Shown one piece after another: positions 1-7,129 of a DNA stretch of 14,661 nucleotides. How positions within the stretch are numbered: position 1 is the stretch's first letter; each line of letters opens with the position of its first letter. Made by a program: the position numbers and the translations under genes. Under the pieces are notes generated by a model. It ran no database searches, was not told the origin of the DNA, and saw only the letters and a list, made by a program, of their open reading frames with translations. The DNA is from Dehalococcoidia bacterium (lineage in GTDB: Bacteria; Chloroflexota; Dehalococcoidia; Dehalococcoidales; RBG-16-60-22): assembly GCA_030613665.1 (NCBI GenBank), contig JAUWLN010000028.1:1-14661 (forward strand), read 5' to 3'.

Positions 1-24
1 GTTCGAATCCTGGCTCGGCAGCCA
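1..24 (+). tRNA. 3' end of a tRNA, probably tRNA-Gln (partial, cut by window edge)
   Basis: The first 24 bases hold a T-loop (TTCGAAT), the 3' strand of a T-stem (CCTGG), the 3' acceptor strand CTCGGCA, discriminator G and an encoded CCA. An acceptor strand ending in A72 implies a U1-A72 first pair. With a G discriminator this is characteristic of tRNA-Gln. The anticodon lies outside the window, so the amino acid is an inference. The following protein gene starts about 50 bases later and may be read from the same promoter. Confidence 0.75.
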
Positions 25-32
25 GATTATAA

Positions 33-60
33 ACCCCTGCCCGCGCTCAACGAGCAGGGA
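33..60 (+). other. Short imperfect hairpin between tRNA and the first gene
   Basis: CCCT near position 33 pairs with AGGG near 57-60, and GCTC pairs with GAGC around an AAC loop, leaving a 6-base bulge on the 5' side. No T-run follows, so it is not a typical terminator. It could be a processing signal between the tRNA and the downstream mRNA. Function is not established. Confidence 0.25.
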
Positions 61-72
61 AAGGAGAAAACA

Positions 73-534
73 TTGGCAGACTACGAGGAAAGATTGAAAC
101 TGGTAAGAGAGCAACTCAGGCTGGCCGTCTACTTTGCCAGAGAGTTCATGGATGCGCTGGGCAAGGAGAAGGCGCTGGCGATAATCGAAAAAGCGTGGGT
201 AAAATACGGCGCCGATAACTGGAAAGGCCGCCTTGAAGGCGTACCTCCCGAGGACACGCTCAAGGTGATGGGCGAGTGGTTCAGGGAACAGGAGAAAATC
301 AGGGCGGAGCTGAAGGTCGTCGAGGCGACGCCGAAGCGACTCTGCATTGAGTTCACCGGATGCCCGCAGTATGACGTCTGCAAAGAAATGGGTGTCCCCG
401 AGATTTGCCAGAAATACTGCGACTCGGATTACGGTACCGCAACCCTGATAAACCCGAAGATAAAAATGGTCAGGGACAAGGAGCTCGCCTACGGCGCCAA
501 CCTCTGCAACCACTGCTGGATTATGGAAGAATGA
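73..534 (+). CDS. L-2-amino-thiazoline-4-carboxylic acid hydrolase-like small cysteine protein
   Basis: This encodes 153 residues, translated from TTG because a strong AAGGAG at 61-66 sits 6 bases upstream and no in-frame ATG precedes residue 26. The N-terminal half is helical and charged. The C-terminal half carries cysteines at about 91, 97, 103, 112, 116, 145 and 148. The order FTGCP, a CxxxCDSD-like stretch, an INP segment and a final GxxxCxHC resembles the C-terminal part of the ATC-hydrolase-like family (Pfam ATC_hydrolase). Most members have no tested function, so actual hydrolysis of aminothiazoline carboxylate (a cysteine precursor) is unproven. The stop overlaps the argC start by 4 bases (ATGA), implying coupled translation. 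No signal peptide or membrane segment is seen, so it is probably cytosolic. Confidence 0.7.
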   Translation: MADYEERLKLVREQLRLAVYFAREFMDALGKEKALAIIEKAWVKYGADNWKGRLEGVPPEDTLKVMGEWFREQEKIRAELKVVEATPKRLCIEFTGCPQYDVCKEMGVPEICQKYCDSDYGTATLINPKIKMVRDKELAYGANLCNHCWIMEE

Positions 535-1568
535 GCAAAGCAAAAGCGGGCATCATCAATGTTACCGGCTACGCCGGCGTGGAGCTGGCGCGACTGCTCT
601 ACCAGCACCCGGAGGTCGAGCTAACCTCGGTCACCGGGCGCAGCGCGGCGGGGCAAAAGCTGGGGGCGGTCTTCCCCCACCTGAACCGGCTCGGCCTCAC
701 CATAGAGGCGGCGCTCGGCGAGGTCGACATTGCTTTCTCGGCGATGCCCCACAAGGAAAGCGCCGGGGTGATATTGCCGCTTGTCAAAAAAAGTATCAGG
801 GTCGTCGACATCAGCGCCGATTTCCGACTCAACGACGCCGGAGATTACCCGCGCTGGTACGATTTCGACCATCCCGCCCCTGAGCTACTCGGCAAAGTCG
901 CCTACGGGCTGCCCGAGCTCTACCGCGAAAAAATTGCCAAAGCGCAGCTCGTGGCCAACCCGGGCTGTTACCCCACCGGTGCCATTTTAGCCCTCGCGCC
1001 GGCGATAAAAGCCGGCATCATTGAAGCAGATGTCATCATCGACAGCAAGTCGGGGGTGTCCGGGACGGGGCGAAGTCTCAGCCTGACCACCCACTACTCC
1101 GAGGTTAACGAAGACGCCACCGCCTATGCGCTGGGCGGACACCGCCACCTGCCCGAGATAACGCAGGAATTGAAGCTGCTCGGCCTGAAAGAGCCGTCGG
1201 TCACCTTCGTCCCGCACCTGATACCGATGACCCGCGGCATATTGACCACCGTCTATGCGCCTCTGGCCGCCGGCAAAATCGCCGGAGGGGAAAAGGGGAA
1301 GACGGAACTGCGCAAACTCTACCTTGATTTCTATCAAAATGAACCGTTCACCGAAGTGACCGAGTCGCCGCCCCACACCAAGCACACCTGGGGCAACAAT
1401 TTCTGCCTGGTCTACCCCACCATCGACGAGAGGACCGGCCGGCTCATCGTTATCAGCGCCATCGACAACCTGGTGAAGGGTGCGGCGGGGCAAGCGATAC
1501 AGAACATGAACCTGATGCTGGGGCTGCCGGAGACCACCGGCCTAGAATCCCCTGCGATTTACCCGTAA
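531..1568 (+). CDS. argC: N-acetyl-gamma-glutamyl-phosphate reductase
   Basis: This 345-residue enzyme would reduce N-acetylglutamyl phosphate to the semialdehyde with NADPH, the third step of arginine/ornithine synthesis, in the cytosol. The N-terminal nucleotide-binding segment appears as GIINVTGYAGVEL (residues 7-19) instead of the usual G-[AI]-[ST]-GYTG consensus. The catalytic cysteine is Cys146 in ANPGCYPTG, followed by a SGVSGTGR segment and HRHLPEI. Length is normal for the family. The reading frame stays open upstream to 405, but the ATG at 531 is chosen because the family starts just before the GxxGxxG loop and because it forms an ATGA overlap with the upstream gene. No other arg genes are in view. 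The gene ends 7 bases from the convergent pabC stop, with no visible terminator between them. Confidence 0.95.
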   Translation: MSKAKAGIINVTGYAGVELARLLYQHPEVELTSVTGRSAAGQKLGAVFPHLNRLGLTIEAALGEVDIAFSAMPHKESAGVILPLVKKSIRVVDISADFRLNDAGDYPRWYDFDHPAPELLGKVAYGLPELYREKIAKAQLVANPGCYPTGAILALAPAIKAGIIEADVIIDSKSGVSGTGRSLSLTTHYSEVNEDATAYALGGHRHLPEITQELKLLGLKEPSVTFVPHLIPMTRGILTTVYAPLAAGKIAGGEKGKTELRKLYLDFYQNEPFTEVTESPPHTKHTWGNNFCLVYPTIDERTGRLIVISAIDNLVKGAAGQAIQNMNLMLGLPETTGLESPAIYP

Positions 1569-1575
1569 AATAGCG

Positions 1576-2454
1576 CTATGCGGTCTCTTGCGCCACCATC
1601 TCCCGGTAAGCCGACATTAGACGCTGCGTGGTCTCGCCCGGCTTTCCCGAGCCGAAGCTAACCGTTTTGCCTGCTTTGTCCCTGACCGCCACGAGCGGCA
1701 TTATCTCCAGCACTGAGTTGGTCAGGAAAGCCTCGTCAAAGCGCGGTAAGTCCTCTGCCCCGATATCAGCCTCGGTAGCCCTGATTTTTGAGCCTGTGGC
1801 CAGTTCCAATACCGTCTCCCTGGTAATGCCGGGCAGTATGCCGCTTTCTACCGTTGGCGTGAATAATTCACCCTGCTTGATAAAAAAAACATTGCTGATG
1901 CTGCCTTCGGCAATAGAGCCGCGCTCATTGAGGAGCAGTGCCTCGTCCGTTCCGGCGGTTACCGCCTCCTTCTTCGCCAGCACACTGAGCAGGTAACTGG
2001 TACTCTTCAAGCCTGATAGCAGCGACCCGCTATCGCGGCGGAAACTGGAAATAAGCGCTCTGTAACCTTTTTCATAGGCTTCGGCAGGAAGCGGCGTATA
2101 GGCGGTCGCGGTAATCAGCACGGAGGCGACAGCGTCCTGCTTCGTGCCCGGAAAAGCTCCGGCATCACCCCTGGTGACGGTAAGTCGCATACGGGCGTCC
2201 TTCAGGTTATTGGCTTTCAGGACATCGAAACAGGCCTGTTCGAGGTCGGTATCAGCCAGCGCGCTGTCCAGCCCAATCAGCTCCGCCGATTCAAACAATC
2301 TCTTTAAGTGCCTGCCCAGCAGAAATATCTTTCCGTTATAGGCACGCATGGTCTCGAACAGTCCATAGCCATATAGAAAACCATAGTCAAACGCCGATAT
2401 TCTGGCTTTGGAACGGGGCAGCAGAGAGCCGTTAAGGCAGACGAGTTCCTCCAT
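1576..2454 (-). CDS. pabC: Aminodeoxychorismate lyase (class IV PLP aminotransferase fold)
   Basis: This 292-residue protein has the class IV aminotransferase fold shared with branched-chain and D-amino acid aminotransferases. Visible hallmarks are FDYGFLYGYGLFETMR near residues 22-37, the probable PLP lysine Lys150 in SGLKSTSYL, EGSISNVF near 183-190, and SGILPGITR near 204-212. The fold alone does not separate lyase from aminotransferase. The assignment rests on operon context: it follows pabB and pabA, with its ATG overlapping the pabA stop by one base (TGATG). In this setting it would release pyruvate from 4-amino-4-deoxychorismate to give 4-aminobenzoate for folate synthesis. A branched-chain aminotransferase role remains the main alternative. 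Confidence 0.85.
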   Translation of the reverse strand: MEELVCLNGSLLPRSKARISAFDYGFLYGYGLFETMRAYNGKIFLLGRHLKRLFESAELIGLDSALADTDLEQACFDVLKANNLKDARMRLTVTRGDAGAFPGTKQDAVASVLITATAYTPLPAEAYEKGYRALISSFRRDSGSLLSGLKSTSYLLSVLAKKEAVTAGTDEALLLNERGSIAEGSISNVFFIKQGELFTPTVESGILPGITRETVLELATGSKIRATEADIGAEDLPRFDEAFLTNSVLEIMPLVAVRDKAGKTVSFGSGKPGETTQRLMSAYREMVAQETA

Positions 2455-3050
2455 CAGTTCTCTTCCCCCGCTGCCCGTGGAGGTCCGGGCAGACTCAGAA
2501 AATTGGCCAGTATATCGTAACCCTTTTCGGTGAGGATGGATTCCGGGTGGAACTGGATGCCCTCCACCACGTCACCCCGGTTCCTCACTCCCATTATCTC
2601 TCCCTCTTCGGTTCGAGCCGAGATTTCAAGTGAATTCGGCATGCTCTCCATACCAACCACCAGCGAGTGATATCTACCCCCCACCAGTGGTGATGGCAGT
2701 CCTTTGAATACGGTATCGCCATCGTGGTAGATGGGTGAGGTTTTACCGTGCACCGGGACTATAGCCCGCTGGATTATACCGCCGTACACATGCCCGATGC
2801 ACTGATGTCCCAGGCATACTCCCAGAATGGGGATTTTACCCCGGAAATGCCAGACGACATCGTTGGAAATACCCGCTTCCAGAGGTGTGCAGGGGCCGGG
2901 TGAGATGATAATATGGCTCGGTGCCATGTCCTGAACCTGTTCCAGCGTGATGCGGTCGTTGCGGTAGGCCACAGGCTCCCAGCCCAGCTCCCCCAGGTAC
3001 TGGACCAGGTTATAGGTGAATGAATCGTAGTTATCGATGACCAGAATCAC
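2454..3050 (-). CDS. pabA: Aminodeoxychorismate synthase component II (glutamine amidotransferase)
   Basis: This is a 198-residue class I glutamine amidotransferase that supplies ammonia to PabB. It opens with ILVIDNYDSFTYNL and has the PGPCTP oxyanion-region motif at 51-56. The nucleophile is Cys79 in GVCLGHQ, with His168 and Glu170 in QFHPES completing the triad. PabA and TrpG are often indistinguishable or shared, but adjacency to a PIKGT-type PabB favours PabA here. The start is GTG, overlapping the pabB stop by 4 bases (GTGA), so translation is probably coupled. It may also serve anthranilate synthase if the genome lacks a separate TrpG, which cannot be judged from this window. Confidence 0.92.
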   Translation of the reverse strand: MILVIDNYDSFTYNLVQYLGELGWEPVAYRNDRITLEQVQDMAPSHIIISPGPCTPLEAGISNDVVWHFRGKIPILGVCLGHQCIGHVYGGIIQRAIVPVHGKTSPIYHDGDTVFKGLPSPLVGGRYHSLVVGMESMPNSLEISARTEEGEIMGVRNRGDVVEGIQFHPESILTEKGYDILANFLSLPGPPRAAGEEN

Positions 3051-4486
3051 GGCGCTGCCTCCACTGCCACCTGCGGGGATAATTTGAGCGCCTGAATGAG
3101 CGCTTTCCCTTTGTCCAGCGTTTCCTGATACTCCGCCTCGGGTTCGGAATCATAGACAATGCCGCCGCCTACCTGAAAGTAAGCCCGGCCATTCTTTACT
3201 ATGATTGTCCGGATAACGATGTTCAGGTCCATGCCACCGGCGAAGCTCAGATAGCCAATCGAGCCGGTATAGACGCTGCGCCTGGTAGGCTCCAACTCGT
3301 CGATGATTTCCATGGCCCTCACCTTCGGTGCGCCGGTGATGGAACCGCCGGGAAACGTGGCCTTCAGCAAGTCAATCCGCCCTTTGCCCGGAGATAACCT
3401 GCCCACGACGGTCGATGTCAGGTGGAAAACGATGGGAAACGTCTCCAGAATCGCCGTTTCGGTCACTCTAACCGTGCCGTAGCGGCATACCCGGCCGATA
3501 TCGTTGCGCTCAAGGTCGACAATCATTATATTTTCCGCGCGGTCCTTCTCACTGGAGAGCAGTTCCTGTGCCAGGGTTTTGTCTTCTGCTTCCGTCTTAC
3601 CTCTCGGGCGCGTTCCTTTGATAGGGCGGGTCTCCACCCAGTCGCCCTGAACCTTGAGAAACCGCTCCGGCGAGGCCCCAACAATGCTCACGTCTTCAAA
3701 ATTGAGGCAGGAGGCAAAGGAGGCCGGGTTTATGCGGCGCAGTCGCTGATGCAGCTCATAGGGCGAAACATTAAGGTCAGCTTCAAAGCGCTGGGACAGG
3801 TTAACCTGGAATATGTCGCCGGCACAGATGTATTCACGGGCCCTCGCCACTGCCCTGAGGTATTCTTCCCGGGAAAAATTTGATTTCAACACGGTGCCTT
3901 CATCAACAAAATCGCGCGCCGGTGCTTCGGGAAACCGGACGGAATCGGTTAAGAGGTTCTTTAACTGCCTCAATGTTTCCCCGGCTTTCTTTACCCTTTT
4001 ACTTTCTTCCAGCTCAGGGAACCCGGTGGCTACCAGGTAGCTTCTTCCCCTGCCGTGGTCAACGACAACGGCGGCATCGTAGAAGGCCAGATAACATTCC
4101 GGAAGCTGCAGGTCGTCAACAGCCGTCGTCGGCAGGCGTTCGATGAAATGGCAGAGGTCGTAACTGAAATAGCCAATCGCACCACCGGCAAAGGGTATCT
4201 CAGGCGGACAGTCATCCAGATAGTATCTGTCCAGCAGTTCCCCGACGACGTCAAAAGGATTGCCATGCCTGACCTCTTTTTTATTACCTTTCAGGAGTGC
4301 CACTTCATCGCCGCGGCTCTTCAGAACGAGGAAAGGGTTGCTGCTGATGAACGAATAGCGCCCCAGCCGTCCCGGGTCCATACCGCTGTCCAGAAAACAG
4401 CTATAAGGATGGTTTTTGAAAGCATGGAAAAGCTGAGAAGCGGTTAATGGGGTATATATCTCCTCGACCAGCGGCTGTCGTCCCAT
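3047..4486 (-). CDS. pabB: Aminodeoxychorismate synthase component I
   Basis: This 479-residue chorismate-using enzyme forms 4-amino-4-deoxychorismate with PabA-derived ammonia. The N-terminal region has FLDSG near 31-35 and GRYSFISSNPF near 42-52, as in PabB/TrpE. The C-terminal chorismate-binding domain has DIFQVNLSQRF, PIKGTRPRG with Lys290, RNDIGRV and GGSITGAPK. Lys290 in PIKGT is diagnostic: aminodeoxychorismate synthases carry lysine here, whereas anthranilate synthases have alanine (PIAGT). This is therefore PabB rather than TrpE. The ATG start has AGGA 5 bases upstream. It is the first gene of the pabB-pabA-pabC operon, with 4-base and 1-base overlaps downstream. Confidence 0.95.
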   Translation of the reverse strand: MGRQPLVEEIYTPLTASQLFHAFKNHPYSCFLDSGMDPGRLGRYSFISSNPFLVLKSRGDEVALLKGNKKEVRHGNPFDVVGELLDRYYLDDCPPEIPFAGGAIGYFSYDLCHFIERLPTTAVDDLQLPECYLAFYDAAVVVDHGRGRSYLVATGFPELEESKRVKKAGETLRQLKNLLTDSVRFPEAPARDFVDEGTVLKSNFSREEYLRAVARAREYICAGDIFQVNLSQRFEADLNVSPYELHQRLRRINPASFASCLNFEDVSIVGASPERFLKVQGDWVETRPIKGTRPRGKTEAEDKTLAQELLSSEKDRAENIMIVDLERNDIGRVCRYGTVRVTETAILETFPIVFHLTSTVVGRLSPGKGRIDLLKATFPGGSITGAPKVRAMEIIDELEPTRRSVYTGSIGYLSFAGGMDLNIVIRTIIVKNGRAYFQVGGGIVYDSEPEAEYQETLDKGKALIQALKLSPQVAVEAAP

Positions 4487-4604
4487 TATGTTCCTGATTA
4501 TACAACGTGAAACAGACTTGATAAAGTTATCTTATCGATATCTATATTATGTCAATTACAGCAATGATTGCCTGTCGATACCCGCTCTGTTATGCTTTAG
4601 AACA
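4487..4604. promoter_or_regulatory. Divergent intergenic region between pabB and the MFS gene with nested dyads
   Basis: On the minus strand a perfect TTGACA (4550-4555) precedes a weak -10 TAAGAT (4529-4534) with a short 15-base spacer. A second, perfect TATAAT lies 10 bases before the pabB ATG, which would give an almost leaderless mRNA. Two dyads overlap these elements: GATAA-AG-TTATC (4520-4531) and the 8-base palindrome TATCGATA (4533-4540). They could bind a regulator that acts on both divergent genes. The promoter calls are by eye only. Confidence 0.35.
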
Positions 4605-5855
4605 GTGAAAAATAACTTCAAACGCTTTGATTACGTTAAAATAACCGTCTTTGGCTTTGCCCTGGCTGCCCTCTGGAGCAGCTTGCACAGTATTGTGCTA
4701 CCGCTTCGGCTGCTGGACATGGTTGCGGAGACGGAAAAAAATACCCGCCTCGGTCTGCTCACCTTCATCGGCCTGCTCCTGGCGATGATTGTCCAGCCGA
4801 TAGCCGGCGCGATAAGCGACCGCTACGGATTCAAATGGGGCCGGAGGCAACCTTATATTTTGATAGGCAGCCTGCTCGGTATCCTGCTGCTACCGGGAAT
4901 AGGCCTTTTCCAGGGTTATATTGCCCTGTTCATTATCTACTGCCTGCTGCAGGTAAGCATTAACACGGCACAGGGGCCGTACCAGGCATTCATCCCCGAC
5001 CTTGTCCCGCAGGGCAGGAAAGGACTTGCCTCCGGTGTTAAAAGCCTGCTCGAAATAATCGGCGGCATCACCCTGGTAAGACTCGTCGGCCATTTCATGG
5101 GGAATTACACCCCCGGCGAGGGTGCCCTGTGGCTCTGGCTCGCGCTCGGGGCGCTGGCAGCCGTTCTTCTGGGAGCCATGCTGGCCACGGTAATAACGGT
5201 GAAGGAGCCATCCGTTAGAAGAGTCACGAATGAGCCGCCCATGTGGCAAACCCTTGTCCACAGTTTCAGATTTGACGTCAAGAAAGACCAGGATTTCATT
5301 ATCTTCCTTGTCTCGCGCCTTCTTGTTTTCATGGCGCTGGCGACCATCCAGACGTTCGCCCTCTTTTACCTGAGGGACGTGGTGGGCCTGGTCAACCCGG
5401 CAACGGCCACTGCCGACCTGCTTATTGCCGCGGGTATCGGGATGCTTATTGCCGTTTATCCCGCAGGGAGGTTTTCCGATAAAATCGGGCGCCGCCCGGT
5501 AGTCATCACCTCCGGCCTTCTGGGTGCCGCCGGGGTACTGGTTATCTTTTTCGCCACCGGCTATGGCATTATCATTGCCGGCGGGGTCATTATCGGCCTC
5601 GGCACCGGGGCCTTCATGAGTTCCAACTGGGCTCTGGCCACCGACCTTGTGCCCGGCGGTGAAGAGGCACGTTATCTCGGCCTGACCAACCTGGCGACCG
5701 CCGGCGGTGCGGCCCTGGCCCGTCTCATCGGACCGGTGATTGACTATTTCAACCATTATGGCGCTGGACTGGGTTACCAGGTGATGCTGGGGGCATGTTT
5801 CGCCTATTTTGTAGTGGGCTCATTGCTGCTTCTGAAAATCAGGGAATGGCGCTAA
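4605..5855 (+). CDS. Major facilitator superfamily transporter
   Basis: This polytopic membrane protein has 416 residues and a pattern of about 12 hydrophobic segments. It has the MFS loop-2/3 signature after the second or third segment, seen as SDRYGFKWGRRQPY (Asp72, Arg80-Arg81). It is repeated in the second half as GRFSDKIGRRPVVI, as expected for the two six-helix halves. The frame is open from ATG 4488, but that would place about 39 atypical residues across the promoter region. GTG 4605 (MKNNFKRF) is preferred, although no clear Shine-Dalgarno is seen. Substrate is unknown; the look is of the broad GPH/SLC45-like sugar carriers or drug efflux pumps. The stop codon overlaps the convergent DedA-type gene stop by 2 bases. 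Confidence 0.85.
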   Translation: MKNNFKRFDYVKITVFGFALAALWSSLHSIVLPLRLLDMVAETEKNTRLGLLTFIGLLLAMIVQPIAGAISDRYGFKWGRRQPYILIGSLLGILLLPGIGLFQGYIALFIIYCLLQVSINTAQGPYQAFIPDLVPQGRKGLASGVKSLLEIIGGITLVRLVGHFMGNYTPGEGALWLWLALGALAAVLLGAMLATVITVKEPSVRRVTNEPPMWQTLVHSFRFDVKKDQDFIIFLVSRLLVFMALATIQTFALFYLRDVVGLVNPATATADLLIAAGIGMLIAVYPAGRFSDKIGRRPVVITSGLLGAAGVLVIFFATGYGIIIAGGVIIGLGTGAFMSSNWALATDLVPGGEEARYLGLTNLATAGGAALARLIGPVIDYFNHYGAGLGYQVMLGACFAYFVVGSLLLLKIREWR

Positions 5856-6454
5856 CCGAAGAAGGGAAAGATTGCCCTCCAGCCCATAGCCGCCAGCGTT
5901 ACAAAAACGACGTACAGTATCGTCCTGCCCAGCCCACAGATGAGGATGAATTTCCAGAAAGGGAAACGGAGTATCCCGGCGGCAATCCCCACCAGGTCAA
6001 AGACGAACGGCAGCAGTGAAAAAAAGAATACGGCCAGTGCTCCCCATTTCCTCACTCCCTCTTCTATCCTTCCGAACACCTTCCTCCGTTCCACAATCTC
6101 CCGTCCGCTGTAGCCGGCAATGTAGCCGGTGGTCTCGCCGATGGCTGCCCCAATTCCTCCCATAAGGCCAACGAGTATCGGGCCAGCCAATCCGGCGCTG
6201 CTGTAGATTAAAATTCCCAGATTGGACAGTATCACCAGAACGGCGCCCGGGAAGATAATGGTGGCGTTGCCAATGAGGCTGACAAGAAACGCCCCCCAGT
6301 AGAAATGCGCCTTGAACTCGGCCAGCCTTTCCGGGTGGCGTCCGTAGACGAGCTGCAGGGAAACGACAGCGGCGATAACGAGCAGGAGAGCGACCACGAA
6401 GAGAAGTCGTCTCTGCCTGGATTTTTTTATTGATTCAGCAGATTTAGCTTCCAT
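5852..6454 (-). CDS. DedA/VTT-domain (SNARE-associated-like) membrane protein
   Basis: This is an integral membrane protein of 200 residues. A basic N-terminus (KKSRQRR) precedes a long hydrophobic helix. A VTT-type region follows, with NATIIFPGAVLVILSNLG, a glycine-rich GLMGGIGAAIGETTGYIAGY segment, and a C-terminal FSLLPFVFDLVGIAAG ... FPFWKFI stretch. This is the layout of DedA/TVP38/VTT proteins, some of which act in lipid scrambling or membrane homeostasis. The specific role is unknown. ATG 6454 is chosen because the open frame upstream to 6580 runs through tRNA-Glu. An alternative ATG at 6502 overlaps the tRNA promoter. No good Shine-Dalgarno precedes 6454, so the start is uncertain by up to 16 residues. 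Confidence 0.8.
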   Translation of the reverse strand: MEAKSAESIKKSRQRRLLFVVALLLVIAAVVSLQLVYGRHPERLAEFKAHFYWGAFLVSLIGNATIIFPGAVLVILSNLGILIYSSAGLAGPILVGLMGGIGAAIGETTGYIAGYSGREIVERRKVFGRIEEGVRKWGALAVFFFSLLPFVFDLVGIAAGILRFPFWKFILICGLGRTILYVVFVTLAAMGWRAIFPFFG

Positions 6455-6502
6455 AGTACCCGGTTTATTCCCGATATAATGAAGGGGAAAGCCAGCCGCC
6501 AT

Positions 6503-6531
6503 TTGCCCGCCGAGCCTGTTTCTGCTATACT
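6503..6531 (+). promoter_or_regulatory. Promoter of tRNA-Glu
   Basis: TTGCCC at 6503-6508 and TATACT at 6526-6531 are separated by exactly 17 bases. The -10 ends 10 bases before the mature tRNA 5' end, as expected for a stable RNA promoter. It lies upstream of, and divergent from, the DedA-type gene. Confidence 0.6.
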
Positions 6532-6541
6532 TGGCTCGTAT

Positions 6542-6614
6542 GCCCCCATCGTCTAGAGGCCTAGGACACCGGCCTTTCAAGCCGGCAACAGGGATTCGAA
6601 TTCCCTTGGGGGCA
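6542..6614 (+). tRNA. tRNA-Glu (anticodon TTC)
   Basis: This 73-base tRNA folds fully. The acceptor pairs GCCCCCA with TGGGGGC and the D-arm is GTCT/AGGAC-like. The anticodon stem pairs CCGGC with GCCGG around the loop CTTTCAA (anticodon TTC). The T-stem pairs AGGGA with TCCCT around TTCGAAT. Discriminator is A and CCA is not encoded. An integrase fragment begins 29 bases downstream, a typical sign that the tRNA 3' end has served as an attachment site. Confidence 0.96.
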
Positions 6615-6643
6615 TTCTAATCCATCCCCCGCCCCCAGCGCAA

Positions 6644-6997
6644 GTGAGACCCGAGATAAGTCCCCGCAGAAAAGCCCGCAAGGAAGAGCCGCTGACCGGC
6701 GAGTTGTCCGGCGATATCGCGACGTACGAGAAGTTCGGTCTCTTCCAGCGCGCTATCTCCAAGCGCACCGCCTACCGCTACCGCGGTGTTCTCCTCCTTT
6801 ACCAGAAATACCTTGCCGGTGATAAGCCGTCACTCGAAGCTTCAAAGCTGTTCCTCGCCCACCTTCGCAAGCATGGCTACGGCCCGTCCACGCTCCGCAT
6901 CTACCGGGCCGCATTTAAGGGGGTCCACGAGTGGCGAGGCGAAAACCTGGTCTTCCTCGTAAAGGTGCCCCGGCACCTCGCACAATCATTTTGCTAA
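6644..6997 (+). pseudogene. Tyrosine recombinase (phage-type integrase) fragment, core-binding domain only
   Basis: This 117-residue fragment reads from GTG 6644. It contains a SAM-like N-terminal core-binding domain: SKRTAYRYRGVLLLYQKYLAG, then LFLAHLRKHGYGPSTLRIYRA, then AAFKGVHEWRGEN and VKVPRHLAQSF. In intact enzymes the last segment is the linker leading into the catalytic domain with its R-H-R-Y residues. Here the frame stops and no catalytic-domain coding can be found in the following 360 bases in any frame. The protein therefore cannot recombine DNA. Its position just after tRNA-Glu matches an integrated element that has been largely deleted. No Shine-Dalgarno is seen before the GTG. 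Confidence 0.65.
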
Positions 6998-7035
6998 CAT
7001 TTTTTCTAACGAACTTTTCACCACGTTAAATGATA

Positions 7036-7059
7036 AGGTGGTACTAAAAAGTACCACCT
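7036..7059. repeat. Perfect 10-bp inverted repeat with AAAA loop
   Basis: AGGTGGTACT (7036-7045), AAAA, then AGTACCACCT (7050-7059) form a perfect 10-bp stem with a four-base loop. No T-run follows on either strand, so a classical intrinsic terminator is unlikely. It lies between the broken integrase and the tRNA-Lys fragment, so it may be a recombination site, an element end or a leftover operator. Confidence 0.7.
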
Positions 7060-7129
7060 GAAGCTAAATTCAATATTCTAGAGTATTAGGCTTTACTCTT
7101 TGTTACTCTCAGGGATAAACCTCTTGTAT

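Noticed and set aside
405..530. Upstream extension of argC to an earlier start
   Set aside because: It overlaps the cysteine-rich end of the upstream gene, adds 42 residues not expected before the Rossmann loop, and the ATG at 531 forms a clean ATGA overlap.
987..1493. Antisense open frame inside argC
   Set aside because: Low-complexity translation with no recognisable motif; a shadow of a GC-rich real gene.
3047..4486. Anthranilate synthase component I (TrpE)
   Set aside because: The PIKGT lysine (Lys290) is the aminodeoxychorismate synthase residue; TrpE has PIAGT, and no trp genes are nearby.
4488..4604. ATG 4488 as start of the MFS protein
   Set aside because: The added 39 residues span the AT-rich divergent promoter region and do not look like a transporter N-terminus; GTG 4605 fits better.
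4890..5756. Long antisense open frame (288 codons) inside the MFS gene
   Set aside because: The translation is Gly/Asn/Arg/Gln-rich with no domain, and it mirrors the coding strand of a clear transporter.
6577..6768. Minus-strand open frame over the tRNA-Glu 3' end
   Set aside because: It runs through a functional tRNA and the integrase fragment, and has no motif or ribosome site.
7036..7059. Hairpin as an intrinsic terminator
   Set aside because: No T-run follows the stem on either strand.
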